Assembly (NCBI GenBank): GCA_024684065.1
Contig: JAIKXO010000051.1
Span: forward strand, 1-46,673
Length of the DNA stretch: 46,673 bases
Origin: Lachnospiraceae bacterium
GTDB taxonomy: Bacteria > Bacillota_A > Clostridia > Lachnospirales > Lachnospiraceae
Reading direction: 5' to 3'
Shown: positions 17,488-25,738 of the stretch, one piece after another
How positions within the stretch are numbered: the stretch's first letter is position 1
Layout: each line of letters opens with the position of its first letter
The notes under the pieces: generated by a model
Told to the model about the DNA's origin: nothing
The model's input: the letters and a program-made list of their open reading frames with translations, nothing else
The model's database searches: none
Program-made: the position numbers and the translations under genes

Positions 17488-18555
17488 ATGAAGAAAATCA
17501 TCAGAAAAGCGGCAACAGTATTTATGGCAGCAGCTCTTATTACAGGACTTTGCGCCTGCCAGGCACCTGACGTTAACGCGCCTGCCGAAAAGGCAGAATC
17601 CGCAGATGACGGTAAAACCTACAAGGTTGGGATATGTAACTATGTTGATGATGCGTCCTTAAACCAGATCGTTGACAATATTGAAAGCCAGCTCGAAACT
17701 CTTGGAAAGGAAAACGGGGTTACATTCGAGATTTCATACGATAACGGAAATGCGGATCCGAATGTCCTTAATCAGATCATCGCTAACTTTATCGCGGATG
17801 ATGTAGATCTTATGGTGGGAGTAGCAACACCGGTCGCCATGATCATGCAGAGCCTGACAGAAGGGAAGGATATTCCTGTAGTGTTTGCCGCCGTTTCGGA
17901 TCCTGAAGGAGCGGGACTTGTTGCATCAAATGATGCACCCGGAGCGAATATTACCGGGACAAGCGATTATCTTGATACAAATGCGATCATGAATCTTATA
18001 TTCGCAAACGATCCGGATGCCAAAAAGATCGGGCTTTTATACGATATCGGGCAGGACGCGAGCACGGCTCCGATCGAAGCGGCAAAAGCATATCTGGATG
18101 AAAAGGGTATCGAGTATGTGGAGCATACCGGGACAAATGTGGATGAGATCGTGCTTGCGGCTCAGGCCATGGTATCGGATGATGTCGATGCGATCTTCAC
18201 ACCTACCGATAACACTGTAATGACCGCGGAACTGTCTATATACGAGACATTGGCGGATGCCGGGATACCGCATTATACGGGCGCGGATTCATTTGCCTTA
18301 AACGGCGCTTTCCTGGGGTATGGGGTCGATTACGCAAATCTCGGGGTCGAGACCGCAAACATGATCAAGGGTATTCTTATTGACGGGAATGACCCGGCAA
18401 CTACTCCCGTTATGACATTTGATAACGGAACGGCAACTATCAACACGGATACCTGTACGATACTCGGGTTTGATTACGAGGAGCTTAAAGAGGTATTCGG
18501 TCCTTACTGCCTGAGAGTTCAGGAGATACAGACAGCGGAGAATTTTGAATCATGA
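17488..18555 (+). CDS. trpX: tryptophan ABC transporter substrate-binding lipoprotein
   Basis: The extracellular binding component of a TrpXYZ-type importer, 355 residues. I chose the ATG at 17488, with GAGGAG about 10 nt upstream, over a GTG at 17458. It gives a clean lipoprotein signal (KKIIRKAATVFMAAALITG, LCAC lipobox, Cys24). The mature part is an ABC_sub_bind (PF04392) protein with two Rossmann-like lobes: YKVGICNYVDDASLNQIVDN, FIADDVDLMVGVATPVAM, IPVVFAAVSDPEGAGLV, ITGTSDYLDT, VDAIFTPTDNTV and GYGVDYANLG. The T-box with a Trp specifier directly upstream supports tryptophan (or a precursor) as ligand. It is translationally coupled to trpY by a 4-nt overlap. Confidence 0.93.
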   Translation: MKKIIRKAATVFMAAALITGLCACQAPDVNAPAEKAESADDGKTYKVGICNYVDDASLNQIVDNIESQLETLGKENGVTFEISYDNGNADPNVLNQIIANFIADDVDLMVGVATPVAMIMQSLTEGKDIPVVFAAVSDPEGAGLVASNDAPGANITGTSDYLDTNAIMNLIFANDPDAKKIGLLYDIGQDASTAPIEAAKAYLDEKGIEYVEHTGTNVDEIVLAAQAMVSDDVDAIFTPTDNTVMTAELSIYETLADAGIPHYTGADSFALNGAFLGYGVDYANLGVETANMIKGILIDGNDPATTPVMTFDNGTATINTDTCTILGFDYEELKEVFGPYCLRVQEIQTAENFES

Positions 18556-19454
18556 TGCCTTTATTTCAGACAGCGCTGGAGCTGGGGCTCATAAGCTCCC
18601 TCACCGTGCTTGCGCTTTTCTTAAGCTATTCCATGCTGAATGTGTGCGATCTGTCAACTGACGGGTGCTTTACGCTCGGGGCTGTAGTCGGAGCGGTAAC
18701 AGCAATTTCTGGGCATCCCTATCTGTCGATACCGGCGGCGATGCTTGCGGGAGTGCTTTCGGGCTTTATTACGGCGTTTCTTCAGACAAGGATGGGCGTT
18801 GACAGCCTGCTTGCGGGAATAATAATGAATACGGCGCTTTATTCGGTAAATATCGGTATTATGGGCGGCAGTTCGCTTCTCAACATGAACAAGACGGATA
18901 CCGTTTTTACTAAGCTGCACTCCATACTTGAAAGTATCGGCGCTTCTGATACGGCCAAACTGATAATAGCCACAACCGCAGTAATTGCGGTTGCGGCTTT
19001 TCTGTACCTGTTCTTAAAGATGAGGATCGGTCTTGCGATAAGGGCTACGGGAAACAATCCTGAGATGGTCCGCTCTTCGTCGATCAATCCGGTCATGACT
19101 ACGATAGTGGGACTGTGTGTATCCAATTCCTTCACTGCGCTGTCGGGCTGCCTTCTTGCCCAATCCCAAAAATCGGTCAATATCGATATCGGTTCGGGAA
19201 TGGTGACGATCGCGCTTGCTTCGCTCCTGATCGGAGGAACCTTTATAAGGAGCAGAAGAATGAGCTTAAGGATAGCGGGCGCTGTCCTTGGAGCCTTTAT
19301 CTTCCGGCTGGTCTACACGATAGCGCTGAGGCTTAACATGCCGGCATATATGCTCAAGCTTGTATCGTCGGTTATCGTAATACTGGCGATATCCGGTCCG
19401 TATTTAAAAAGCAGATATCCTGAATTTGCAAGAAGGTTTGGGAAGAAGGGCTGA
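18552..19454 (+). CDS. trpY: tryptophan ABC transporter permease
   Basis: A 300-residue polytopic membrane permease (branched-chain-type, BPD_transp_2 fold). About eight hydrophobic segments are visible, for example LGLISSLTVLALFLSYSMLN, AAMLAGVLSGFITAF, LIIATTAVIAVAAFLYLFL and SSVIVILAISG. The cytoplasmic loop MRIGLAIRATGNNPEMVRSS is the family's EAA-like contact for the ATPase. ATG at 18552 overlaps the trpX stop; a second ATG follows immediately. The product forms the membrane channel of the transporter. Confidence 0.93.
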   Translation: MMPLFQTALELGLISSLTVLALFLSYSMLNVCDLSTDGCFTLGAVVGAVTAISGHPYLSIPAAMLAGVLSGFITAFLQTRMGVDSLLAGIIMNTALYSVNIGIMGGSSLLNMNKTDTVFTKLHSILESIGASDTAKLIIATTAVIAVAAFLYLFLKMRIGLAIRATGNNPEMVRSSSINPVMTTIVGLCVSNSFTALSGCLLAQSQKSVNIDIGSGMVTIALASLLIGGTFIRSRRMSLRIAGAVLGAFIFRLVYTIALRLNMPAYMLKLVSSVIVILAISGPYLKSRYPEFARRFGKKG

Positions 19455-19460
19455 GAGTAA

Positions 19461-19537
19461 AAGACTTTCACCCTTGATCATCGGGTCAGATACGAACCCG
19501 GATATATCCGGTTCATGCCTGATTCTGGAGGACAAAA
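19461..19537 (+). repeat. leader element copy A (before trpZ)
   Basis: A ~77-bp element that reads AAGACTTTCA, then TGATCATCGGGTCAGATACGA, the palindrome CCGGATATATCCGG, and GGAGGACAAAA directly before the ATG of trpZ. Closely related copies lie at 33992-34068 and 44693-44774. It includes the ribosome binding site. No known riboswitch class was recognised. Confidence 0.8.
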
Positions 19538-20341
19538 ATGCTTAAGATAGAAGATATCAAAAAAACCTTTAATCCGGGGACGGTAAATGAGAAGCAGGCG
19601 CTTACCGGCCTTTCACTTACGGTAGATGACGGTGATTTCATATCGATAATCGGAGCTAACGGAGCGGGGAAAACAACCCTCTTCAATGCCATCGCGGGAA
19701 CTTTTCTGACCGATTCGGGAAGGATAATACTGGATGGCGAAGATATCACAATGACGCCAAATCATATACGTGCCAGATATATCGGAAGACTGTTTCAGGA
19801 TCCGCTTAAGGGTACGGCTCCGGATATGAGCATAGAAGAGAACCTTGCCCTTGCCGCCGGAAGCGGGGGATGGCTTTCCAGGATAACAAAAAAGGAAAAA
19901 AGGATACTGCGTGAAAAGGTAGCGCTTCTCGGAATGGGATTAGAGGATCGGATGGATAGTCCCGTCGGGCTTCTCTCGGGAGGACAGAGGCAGGCATTAA
20001 CGCTTATGATGGCAACGATCAATCCGCCAAGGATCCTGCTGCTTGACGAGCATACGGCCGCTCTTGATCCGGAAACGAGCGCCAAGGTCATGGAGCTTAC
20101 CGAGAATATCGCCAGGGAAAACAAGCTTACCTGTCTTGTGATAACGCATAATATGCATTCCGCGCTGACACAGGGGAACAGAACACTAATGATGGATAAG
20201 GGAAACATTATTTTTGATATCGGTAAGGAAGAACGCAGTGGAATGACGGTAGAAGACCTTCTTGACATGTTCAGGACAAAACGCGGCCATAACCTTGATA
20301 ATGACAGGATGCTTCTTACTGATGACGACAGTCAGGGCTGA
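19538..20341 (+). CDS. trpZ: tryptophan ABC transporter ATP-binding protein
   Basis: A 267-residue ABC ATPase that powers TrpXY. Walker A is IGANGAGKTTLF (near 46-57), the Q-loop is GRLFQDPLKG, the signature is LLSGGQRQALTL, Walker B is ILLLDEHTAALDP and the H-loop is VITHNMH. Length and motif order are complete. It starts at 19538 behind GGAGGACAAAA. Unlike trpX-trpY it is separated from trpY by 83 bp containing the leader element, so its expression may have an extra control layer. The last ~20 residues are acidic. Confidence 0.95.
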   Translation: MLKIEDIKKTFNPGTVNEKQALTGLSLTVDDGDFISIIGANGAGKTTLFNAIAGTFLTDSGRIILDGEDITMTPNHIRARYIGRLFQDPLKGTAPDMSIEENLALAAGSGGWLSRITKKEKRILREKVALLGMGLEDRMDSPVGLLSGGQRQALTLMMATINPPRILLLDEHTAALDPETSAKVMELTENIARENKLTCLVITHNMHSALTQGNRTLMMDKGNIIFDIGKEERSGMTVEDLLDMFRTKRGHNLDNDRMLLTDDDSQG

Positions 20342-20433
20342 TCCTGAACTGCCGGATGCAGGGAACGATTTTTAATAAACGCTCGTATTTTTGCGTTTAC
20401 TGTAAATCAGTTTCGTGACAGGTATGATCAGAT

Positions 20434-20922
20434 ATGACACATGTGATACACCCGATCCCGCCATTCTTTGATAAAGAATCCACAGTGCTGATCCTCGGGA
20501 GCTTCCCATCGGTCAGATCCAGGGAGCAGCAGTTCTTTTACGGACATCCGCAGAACCGTTTCTGGAAAGTGCTTGCGGATGTTTTTAATGAGGAGGCTCC
20601 TGAGACGATCCGGGAAAAGAAAAATCTGCTTAAGAAGCATAAGATTGCTCTGTGGGATGTGATCAGATCCTGCGATATCAAGGGCTCCTCTGACTCCAGT
20701 ATTACCAATGTGGCCGCAAATGACCTGTCTGTGATTCTTGATAAAGCTGATATCCGAAGGATAATCTTAAACGGCAGAACGGCGGAAAAATATTACCTTA
20801 AATATATAAAGCCGCAGATCCGCGCAGAAGCGGTCTGTCTGCCATCAACCAGTCCCGCGAATGCATCATGGAGTGTTTCCCGCCTGGTTGAAAGCTGGGG
20901 GGAAGCCATACGTTTTTCATGA
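20434..20922 (+). CDS. hypoxanthine-type DNA glycosylase (UDG family 6)
   Basis: A 162-residue member of the uracil-DNA glycosylase superfamily, closest to the hypoxanthine/deoxyinosine glycosylase group. Motifs are ILGSFPSVRSREQQFFYGHP (about 19-38), NRFWKVL, LWDVIRSCDIKGSSDSSI, RIILNGRTAEKYY and the C-terminal PSTSPANASWS. It would remove deaminated adenine (hypoxanthine) from DNA to start base-excision repair. Length is the family norm. It stands alone, 92 bp after trpZ. The ATG at 20434 has only a modest ribosome binding site (AGGT about 10 nt upstream). Confidence 0.9.
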   Translation: MTHVIHPIPPFFDKESTVLILGSFPSVRSREQQFFYGHPQNRFWKVLADVFNEEAPETIREKKNLLKKHKIALWDVIRSCDIKGSSDSSITNVAANDLSVILDKADIRRIILNGRTAEKYYLKYIKPQIRAEAVCLPSTSPANASWSVSRLVESWGEAIRFS

Positions 20923-21069
20923 TATTGAGAACGGAACATGAAAATTGTTGGATCGTTGCCGGGAAAAAGCTGATAAATCGTTAAATTCTTCATATAAGCT
21001 ATAAGGTATCCGGGCATTTGTGACGATAAATATATCAAAGATAATAAGAATAAGTAATTTCTTTTTCAT
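20917..21069 (-). CDS. small ORF with signal-like N-terminus, 50 residues
   Basis: A 50-codon reading frame that starts at an ATG (21067-21069) behind a strong GGGAGG ribosome binding site 7 nt upstream. It reads MKKKLLILIIFDIFIVTNAR, then a polar C-terminal half. The N-terminus is a convincing membrane or signal segment. It ends by overlapping the 3' end of the glycosylase gene by 6 bp. It could be a small membrane peptide, or the 5' stump of a decayed lipoprotein or exported-protein gene. No homologue is recognised. Confidence 0.4.
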   Translation of the reverse strand: MKKKLLILIIFDIFIVTNARIPYSLYEEFNDLSAFSRQRSNNFHVPFSIS

Positions 21070-21093
21070 TTGTATACCTCCCTTAATATTAAG

Positions 21094-21130
21094 AATCCGG
21101 CAGGACAGTACGATCCTGCCGGATTTTTAT
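21094..21130 (+). terminator. intrinsic terminator
   Basis: A perfect 12-bp stem AATCCGGCAGGA / TCCTGCCGGATT with an 8-nt loop, followed by TTTTATTTT. Its orientation stops plus-strand transcription coming from the glycosylase side. Confidence 0.8.
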
Positions 21131-21142
21131 TTTGCGCGATAA

Positions 21143-21235
21143 GGCCGTCAAGCGTGCGCTGTGCTTGCACGAGCGCACATTTGACGGCCAACGCGACAAT
21201 CGAATAGGGGAGATTTCATCCCCTGTTCGGTTGCG
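21143..21235. repeat. two tandem long hairpins
   Basis: The first hairpin pairs GGCCGTCAA..GTGCGCT with AGCGCAC..TTGACGGCC (21143-21189) and has a nested GTGC/GCAC tip. The second pairs TCGAATAGGGG with CCCCTGTTCGG (about 21200-21231) using two G-U pairs, which suggests RNA rather than DNA structure. The remainder of 21236-21540 contains no gene that I can support. Confidence 0.65.
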
Positions 21236-21540
21236 GGATCAGGAGCCGGGGCGGCAGTCCGGAAACAGGCATCAGCCCGTCCTGCGAAAAGCCCGGTAAC
21301 GGCTATACCCGATAAATTCAAGCTTTACTCATAAGTAAAGCGGCTATATAATTCGGTCATGACAGTTTAATACAGGGATGCTTATGCACTTCACAGATTT
21401 GCCCGGCAGATCACCTGCCTGGGTGCAAACTTCGGTTTGTACCGGTTCCCGTGCATTTCAGGCTGAATCATCAGATGTTTTCAGAGGATAAGAAAATATT
21501 ACTGCGGAAAAACTTTTCGATAAAGGAGGCTATGACTGAC

Positions 21541-22575
21541 ATGAATGAAAAACTGAATTTTGGCAGCGATTATACAAAGGGCGCTCATCCGAACATTATG
21601 CAGAGGATGATGGAAACGAATATGATGGAAACGGTCGGTTACGGATCGGATGAGATATCAGAATCAGCAAGAAACAGGATAAGGGAAGCATGTGGAAATA
21701 AGAATGCCGAAGTTGAGTTTCTTATGGGCGGCACACAGACAAACGCCGTGATGATCGATGCCCTGCTTAAGTCTTATCAGGGTGTTATCGCGGCAGAGAC
21801 AGGGCATATCAGCGCGCATGAAGCAGGAGCCATCGAAGCGGGCGGACACAAGGTGCTTGTCCTTCCGCAAAAGTATGGAAAGATGTCGGTGTCTGATGCG
21901 GAGAATTATCTCAAAGATTATTATAATGACTTAAACCATGAGCATATGCCAATGCCGGGGATGATATATCTTTCACAGCCGACAGAATACGGAACGCTTT
22001 ATTCGAAAGAAGAGCTGTCAGCTTTCAGGGAGATCTGCGATAAGTATGGGCTCTCGTTATATGTAGATGGTGCAAGGCTTGCCTATGCCCTTGCCTGTCC
22101 GGAAAATGATGTGACGCTTCGGGATCTTGCAGGGCTCTGCGATGCATTTTATATCGGCGGAACAAAATGCGGGGCTTTGTTTGGAGAAGCGGTCGTGGTT
22201 CCGGATCCGGAAAAGATCCCTCATCTTTTCACGATCATTAAGCAGCATGGAGCGCTTTTGGCAAAAGGGAGGCTGTTAGGCATCCAGTTTGATGAACTGT
22301 TCAGGGACAGCCTTTATATGAAGATCGGAGAGCCGGCGATAAAGGGGGCGGATATTATAAGAAATGCCCTTACGGAAAAAGGATACAGGTTATGTTTCGA
22401 TTCTCCAACGAATCAGATATTCTGCGTTATGGAAAATAATGCTTTAAAGAGATTCGGGGAAAAGGTGGAATATGGGTTCTGGGAGAAGCATGATGAGGAT
22501 CATACCGTGATCCGGCTGGCGACCGACTGGGGAACAACAGACGAAGACATCAAAGCCCTTATTGATATTTTATAG
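21541..22575 (+). CDS. low-specificity threonine aldolase / beta-eliminating lyase family protein
   Basis: A PLP-dependent fold-type I enzyme, 344 residues, of the L-threonine aldolase family (threonine or allo-threonine to glycine and acetaldehyde). Family marks are NFGSDYTKGAHPNIMQRM, VGYGSDEIS, FLMGGTQTNAVMIDALL, ISAHEAGAIEAGGHKVL, LYVDGARLAYAL and the PLP-lysine motif YIGGTKCGALFGEAVV. I chose the ATG at 21541 (AAAGGAGG 11 nt upstream). ATG 21532 is too close to that site, and the GTG at 21451 adds 30 unlikely residues. It heads a run of three co-directional genes. The exact amino acid substrate is not certain. Confidence 0.9.
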   Translation: MNEKLNFGSDYTKGAHPNIMQRMMETNMMETVGYGSDEISESARNRIREACGNKNAEVEFLMGGTQTNAVMIDALLKSYQGVIAAETGHISAHEAGAIEAGGHKVLVLPQKYGKMSVSDAENYLKDYYNDLNHEHMPMPGMIYLSQPTEYGTLYSKEELSAFREICDKYGLSLYVDGARLAYALACPENDVTLRDLAGLCDAFYIGGTKCGALFGEAVVVPDPEKIPHLFTIIKQHGALLAKGRLLGIQFDELFRDSLYMKIGEPAIKGADIIRNALTEKGYRLCFDSPTNQIFCVMENNALKRFGEKVEYGFWEKHDEDHTVIRLATDWGTTDEDIKALIDIL

Positions 22576-22601
22576 CAAAGATGAATAAGGCAGGCGGCAA
22601 T

Positions 22602-23486
22602 ATGAATGATCTTTTATACAGATGGATAGACAGTTTCTATCGTGAATACAGTGATCCTGACGGGATAAAGTATAAAAATGAAAAGATCATATATAATGAC
22701 CGAAAATATTATGAGGATTACCGTGATGCATTAACAGCCTGGAATAAGAAGCAGGGGAATAACGATTTTCTGTTTTCGATCAGAGATGGTTTTCCGGGCT
22801 TATGTATGTACAGCAGAAAAACCGGGAAATCATATTATCTGAAGTCGGATCAGTTTGGGTTTTCGATACCCTCGGGAAAAATGTCACATCCATATGATAT
22901 ATATCTGAAAAGATTTGGCGATCCCGATCCTTATGAAGCTGTTAAAAAGGTCGAAAGCTGGATAAAAAAAAGCCGTATAGTCGGAGGATCTTTCTTTTGG
23001 CCTGTTCATTGGAAGGATGGGAAGTTTTTGCTTGGTTCGGGAAGCGATTATAATATAAAACGCGGGGGGAGCTTAAACCGGAAAAGTTATATAGAAGACC
23101 GTGTTGATATTACCCTGTATGAAGTGAAAGAAGTTATAGAAGCGAAGGAGGATAATGACCTGACATATAATGTTTTGGCAGGATCCCCTGAAGAAGTTAT
23201 GTGGCTTAAGGAATTCAGTGATTTTACGGACTATGTAAATGTATTCTGTTTTGATCCCTTTGTCGATAAAGTAAAGAATAAACCTTTTGATATTTTATCA
23301 GAGGAGACAAAGAAGGTTATAGAGGGGTTTGGCCCTGAAAAAAGAAATGCAGCGCTGTTTGATCATTTGCTGAGGGAACCGAAAACCGCCTGTGAAAGGG
23401 TTTTTGATAATGTGGCTGACATGATAGGGGCAAGAAATAATTTATTAATGGAAGCGAAAAATGAAGAATTCTGTTTCTCTTTTTAA
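22602..23486 (+). CDS. DUF6994-like protein
   Basis: A 294-residue cytoplasmic protein. The segment with RIVGGSFFWPVHW ... RGGSLNRKSYIEDRVDITLYEVKEV, followed by FSDFTDYVNVFCFDPFVD, resembles the DUF6994 family, for which no function is known. I chose the ATG at 22602 (AGGCGG about 6 nt upstream). An in-frame ATG at 22581 would add seven residues and has a poorer site. It follows the aldolase by 26 bp and precedes the sigma/WYL gene by 35 bp, so all three may be co-transcribed. Confidence 0.7.
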   Translation: MNDLLYRWIDSFYREYSDPDGIKYKNEKIIYNDRKYYEDYRDALTAWNKKQGNNDFLFSIRDGFPGLCMYSRKTGKSYYLKSDQFGFSIPSGKMSHPYDIYLKRFGDPDPYEAVKKVESWIKKSRIVGGSFFWPVHWKDGKFLLGSGSDYNIKRGGSLNRKSYIEDRVDITLYEVKEVIEAKEDNDLTYNVLAGSPEEVMWLKEFSDFTDYVNVFCFDPFVDKVKNKPFDILSEETKKVIEGFGPEKRNAALFDHLLREPKTACERVFDNVADMIGARNNLLMEAKNEEFCFSF

Positions 23487-23521
23487 CATTTGAAAATATC
23501 ACAGGAAAAGTGAGTATCATC

Positions 23522-25204
23522 ATGAAAGACGAAGACAGGTTAAATAACGGACAGATAAATGAGCTTATAAAAAGGATTCAGGGCGGTGATAACGACGCGT
23601 GGAAGGAGCTGATAAGACAGTATGAGGACTATATTCATTCACGTGCATGGAGCAGGATAAACGGGCTTGATATTTCCAACTCCGGGGCGCTTGAAGAAGA
23701 GCTGTTTGCCGCGGGATGGATCGGTTTTATTTCCGCTCTCAGAAATCATGATACAGGCAGGGGGAATTTTACAACCTACGCAACGTATTATATAGACGGA
23801 GAGATGTCAAAACAGCTTGATTTTGAGTTCAACTCCACGGGGATTACGAATAGACAGAAAGGATCAAAGATCACAAGGGTATACGCACCGGCAGGTGATG
23901 AAAAAGAGGCGGCGGCTTTTGAAGCCATGCTGTCAAGGGTCTTTGCAAAGAACGCTGATCCCGGTATTTCGATTTTTGCGCCAAAAGATCTTGGAGATTA
24001 TACAGCGGAAAGGCGTGCGCTTCAGATCCTTGATGTTTTGAAGCTTATGACGGATGAAGAGCACAGCCTTTCCTGTGAACAGCTTCAGGAATTGCTGTCC
24101 TTATATCGTAAAGCCAGATATGGCAATGATACTTCCATAGAGGCTTCCAATACATTCAACAAGTCAATGGGTGAGATACTCCTTGAACTTAATCCCGAAA
24201 AACATACGGATGAGAATGACGGGGAATACAGGATCAAATATGATGATTATGCTTCGGATTATCTTAACAAAAAGGTTAAGATGAAAAAGGATAATCCCAA
24301 TAAGGTCGAGCTTGCGCCTGTCATAAACGGATTACGTTATGTCCATGATTTTGACAATGAATCGCTTGATAGGCTGATACAGCTCATAAGCTTTTCCGAT
24401 ATGTTCTCAAATGAGGAAAAGTCACAGCTTATTGCCAGACTGAGCAAAACTGCGAGCGTCTACTACAGATCTCCCTTTGTGGATGGCGACAGCCTTAAGT
24501 TTAACCCCTCCGCGATACACGGAAGGTTTGCGGCAAGAAACGGGGCAGACAGAAAGCAGCTTTGCGAAAATTTAAAGACCGTGCAGAAGGCAATTAATAA
24601 TCTGGCACAGATAACGTTCAGGTTTAACCGCTATACCGCGGATCACAGGCTGGTTCCGAAATATGAACGTGTCAGTGTCTTAAGTCCCTATCATATGGTT
24701 GTGTACCATGACAATTATTATGTTATAGGTCTTAACCAGGCCTGGGGCGACAAAAGGGTGCTTCACTACCGCGTCGATCTGATGAGTGATATAGAGATCG
24801 CCAAAGATGATGAAGGAAAGATCATACCGGTCGAGGTTACGGCGTTTGCCGGGCTGCCGATATGCAATGCATACTGGGATCCGGAGAAATACATGGCGGA
24901 GCATATCAATATGGCATTTGATGAGCCGCGTCTGATTAAGATAAAGATTGAAGAAAACGGATATACACGTATCCATGACTGGTTCGGAGATCATTATAAG
25001 AAGATTTACAGCATTACGGAAACTGATGACAGTGGCAATAAAATAAACCATGACATAGTTGAACTGAAAACTTCCCCGTACATGATCGTTCATTGGGCAA
25101 TGCAGTATGGCACTGCGGTGGAGATAATGGATGAAGAGATACGGGAAGAGATCAGGAAAAAGCTCAGGGAGATGCAGGGACTTTATGATTCCAATGTTAT
25201 GTAA
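23522..25204 (+). CDS. sigma-70 region 2 / WYL-domain fusion regulator
   Basis: A 560-residue protein joining two regulatory modules rarely seen together. Residues about 5-105 resemble sigma-70 region 2 (RIQGGDNDAWKELIRQYEDY, EELFAAGWIGFISALRNHDT, GNFTTYATYYIDGEMSKQL), the part that binds -10 DNA and core polymerase. Around residues 360-440 is a WYL ligand-sensing domain (ITFRFNRYTADHRLVPKYER, SPYHMVVYHDNYYVIGLN). A WCX-like C-terminal domain follows (PRLIKIKIEE ... ELKTSPYMIVHWAMQYG). No clear region 4 is seen. The middle (110-355) is helical and unassigned. A GTG at 23510 (AGGA 5 nt upstream) is an alternative start. It may be a ligand-controlled sigma factor or a transcription regulator that reuses region 2. 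Confidence 0.8.
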   Translation: MKDEDRLNNGQINELIKRIQGGDNDAWKELIRQYEDYIHSRAWSRINGLDISNSGALEEELFAAGWIGFISALRNHDTGRGNFTTYATYYIDGEMSKQLDFEFNSTGITNRQKGSKITRVYAPAGDEKEAAAFEAMLSRVFAKNADPGISIFAPKDLGDYTAERRALQILDVLKLMTDEEHSLSCEQLQELLSLYRKARYGNDTSIEASNTFNKSMGEILLELNPEKHTDENDGEYRIKYDDYASDYLNKKVKMKKDNPNKVELAPVINGLRYVHDFDNESLDRLIQLISFSDMFSNEEKSQLIARLSKTASVYYRSPFVDGDSLKFNPSAIHGRFAARNGADRKQLCENLKTVQKAINNLAQITFRFNRYTADHRLVPKYERVSVLSPYHMVVYHDNYYVIGLNQAWGDKRVLHYRVDLMSDIEIAKDDEGKIIPVEVTAFAGLPICNAYWDPEKYMAEHINMAFDEPRLIKIKIEENGYTRIHDWFGDHYKKIYSITETDDSGNKINHDIVELKTSPYMIVHWAMQYGTAVEIMDEEIREEIRKKLREMQGLYDSNVM

Positions 25205-25388
25205 TGTGATAATGCTGGTTCCGGGTCTTGCAGTATGCTTCCGCAGGATCCATGACACAGGAAAGAGCTCATGGTGGCTTCTGCCGGCTCTGCCCCCCAT
25301 CGCAGGGCAGATATATATGATGCCCCGGTTCCTGAAAGATTCTCAATCCGGAGAGAACCGATACAGCCCTAACCCAAAAGGACTGTAA
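25203..25388 (+). pseudogene. DUF805 membrane protein remnant
   Basis: In a frame open to the stop at 25386-25388, the translation LVPGLAVCFRRIHDTGKSSW ... RYSPNPKGL matches the C-terminal half of DUF805 proteins, including the hallmark RR-HDTGKS-WW segment and the NRYGPNP-like end. The first membrane segments and a proper start are missing. The 5' part overlaps the end of the sigma/WYL gene, so the gene was probably cut by a deletion that joined it to its neighbour. Confidence 0.7.
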
Positions 25389-25423
25389 ACCCTCTTTTAT
25401 CAATAGCACCTTTGCCATTTAAT

Positions 25424-25738
25424 TCAATATACCTTGTTCTCATAATCCTGTAATTCGTGAAAGATACTGTCCACGATTACTACGTCCTCTTCAATGCGAT
25501 ATAGCATAAAGTATCGGTGCGATAGGAAATTTATTCTTCTATACCCTTTCTCGCGTAGTCTTGGATTGTCACATAGTTTAAGGCTGCCGGCTGCTTTGGC
25601 AAGATTTATTATTGTTGCCTCAAAATCGTCCAGTACATTTTTTGCAGCCTGTCTGCTCTTCTTCTCAAACAGGAGATAGCTGATGTATCCGTCAAGATCT
25701 GCTTCTGCGTCTTCTGTGATAACAACCTTATATTCCAT
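25424..25738 (-). CDS. ParE/RelE-family toxin
   Basis: A 104-residue toxin of the RelE/ParE superfamily. MEYKVVITEDAEADLDGYIS at the start, then SLKLCDNPRLREKGYRRINF and YFMLYRIEEDVVIVDSIFHE, follow the family fold. RelE-type toxins cut mRNA on the ribosome and ParE-type toxins inhibit gyrase; the sequence does not settle which. It overlaps the antitoxin gene upstream by 11 nt, the usual co-translated layout. Complete length. Confidence 0.9.
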   Translation of the reverse strand: MEYKVVITEDAEADLDGYISYLLFEKKSRQAAKNVLDDFEATIINLAKAAGSLKLCDNPRLREKGYRRINFLSHRYFMLYRIEEDVVIVDSIFHELQDYENKVY

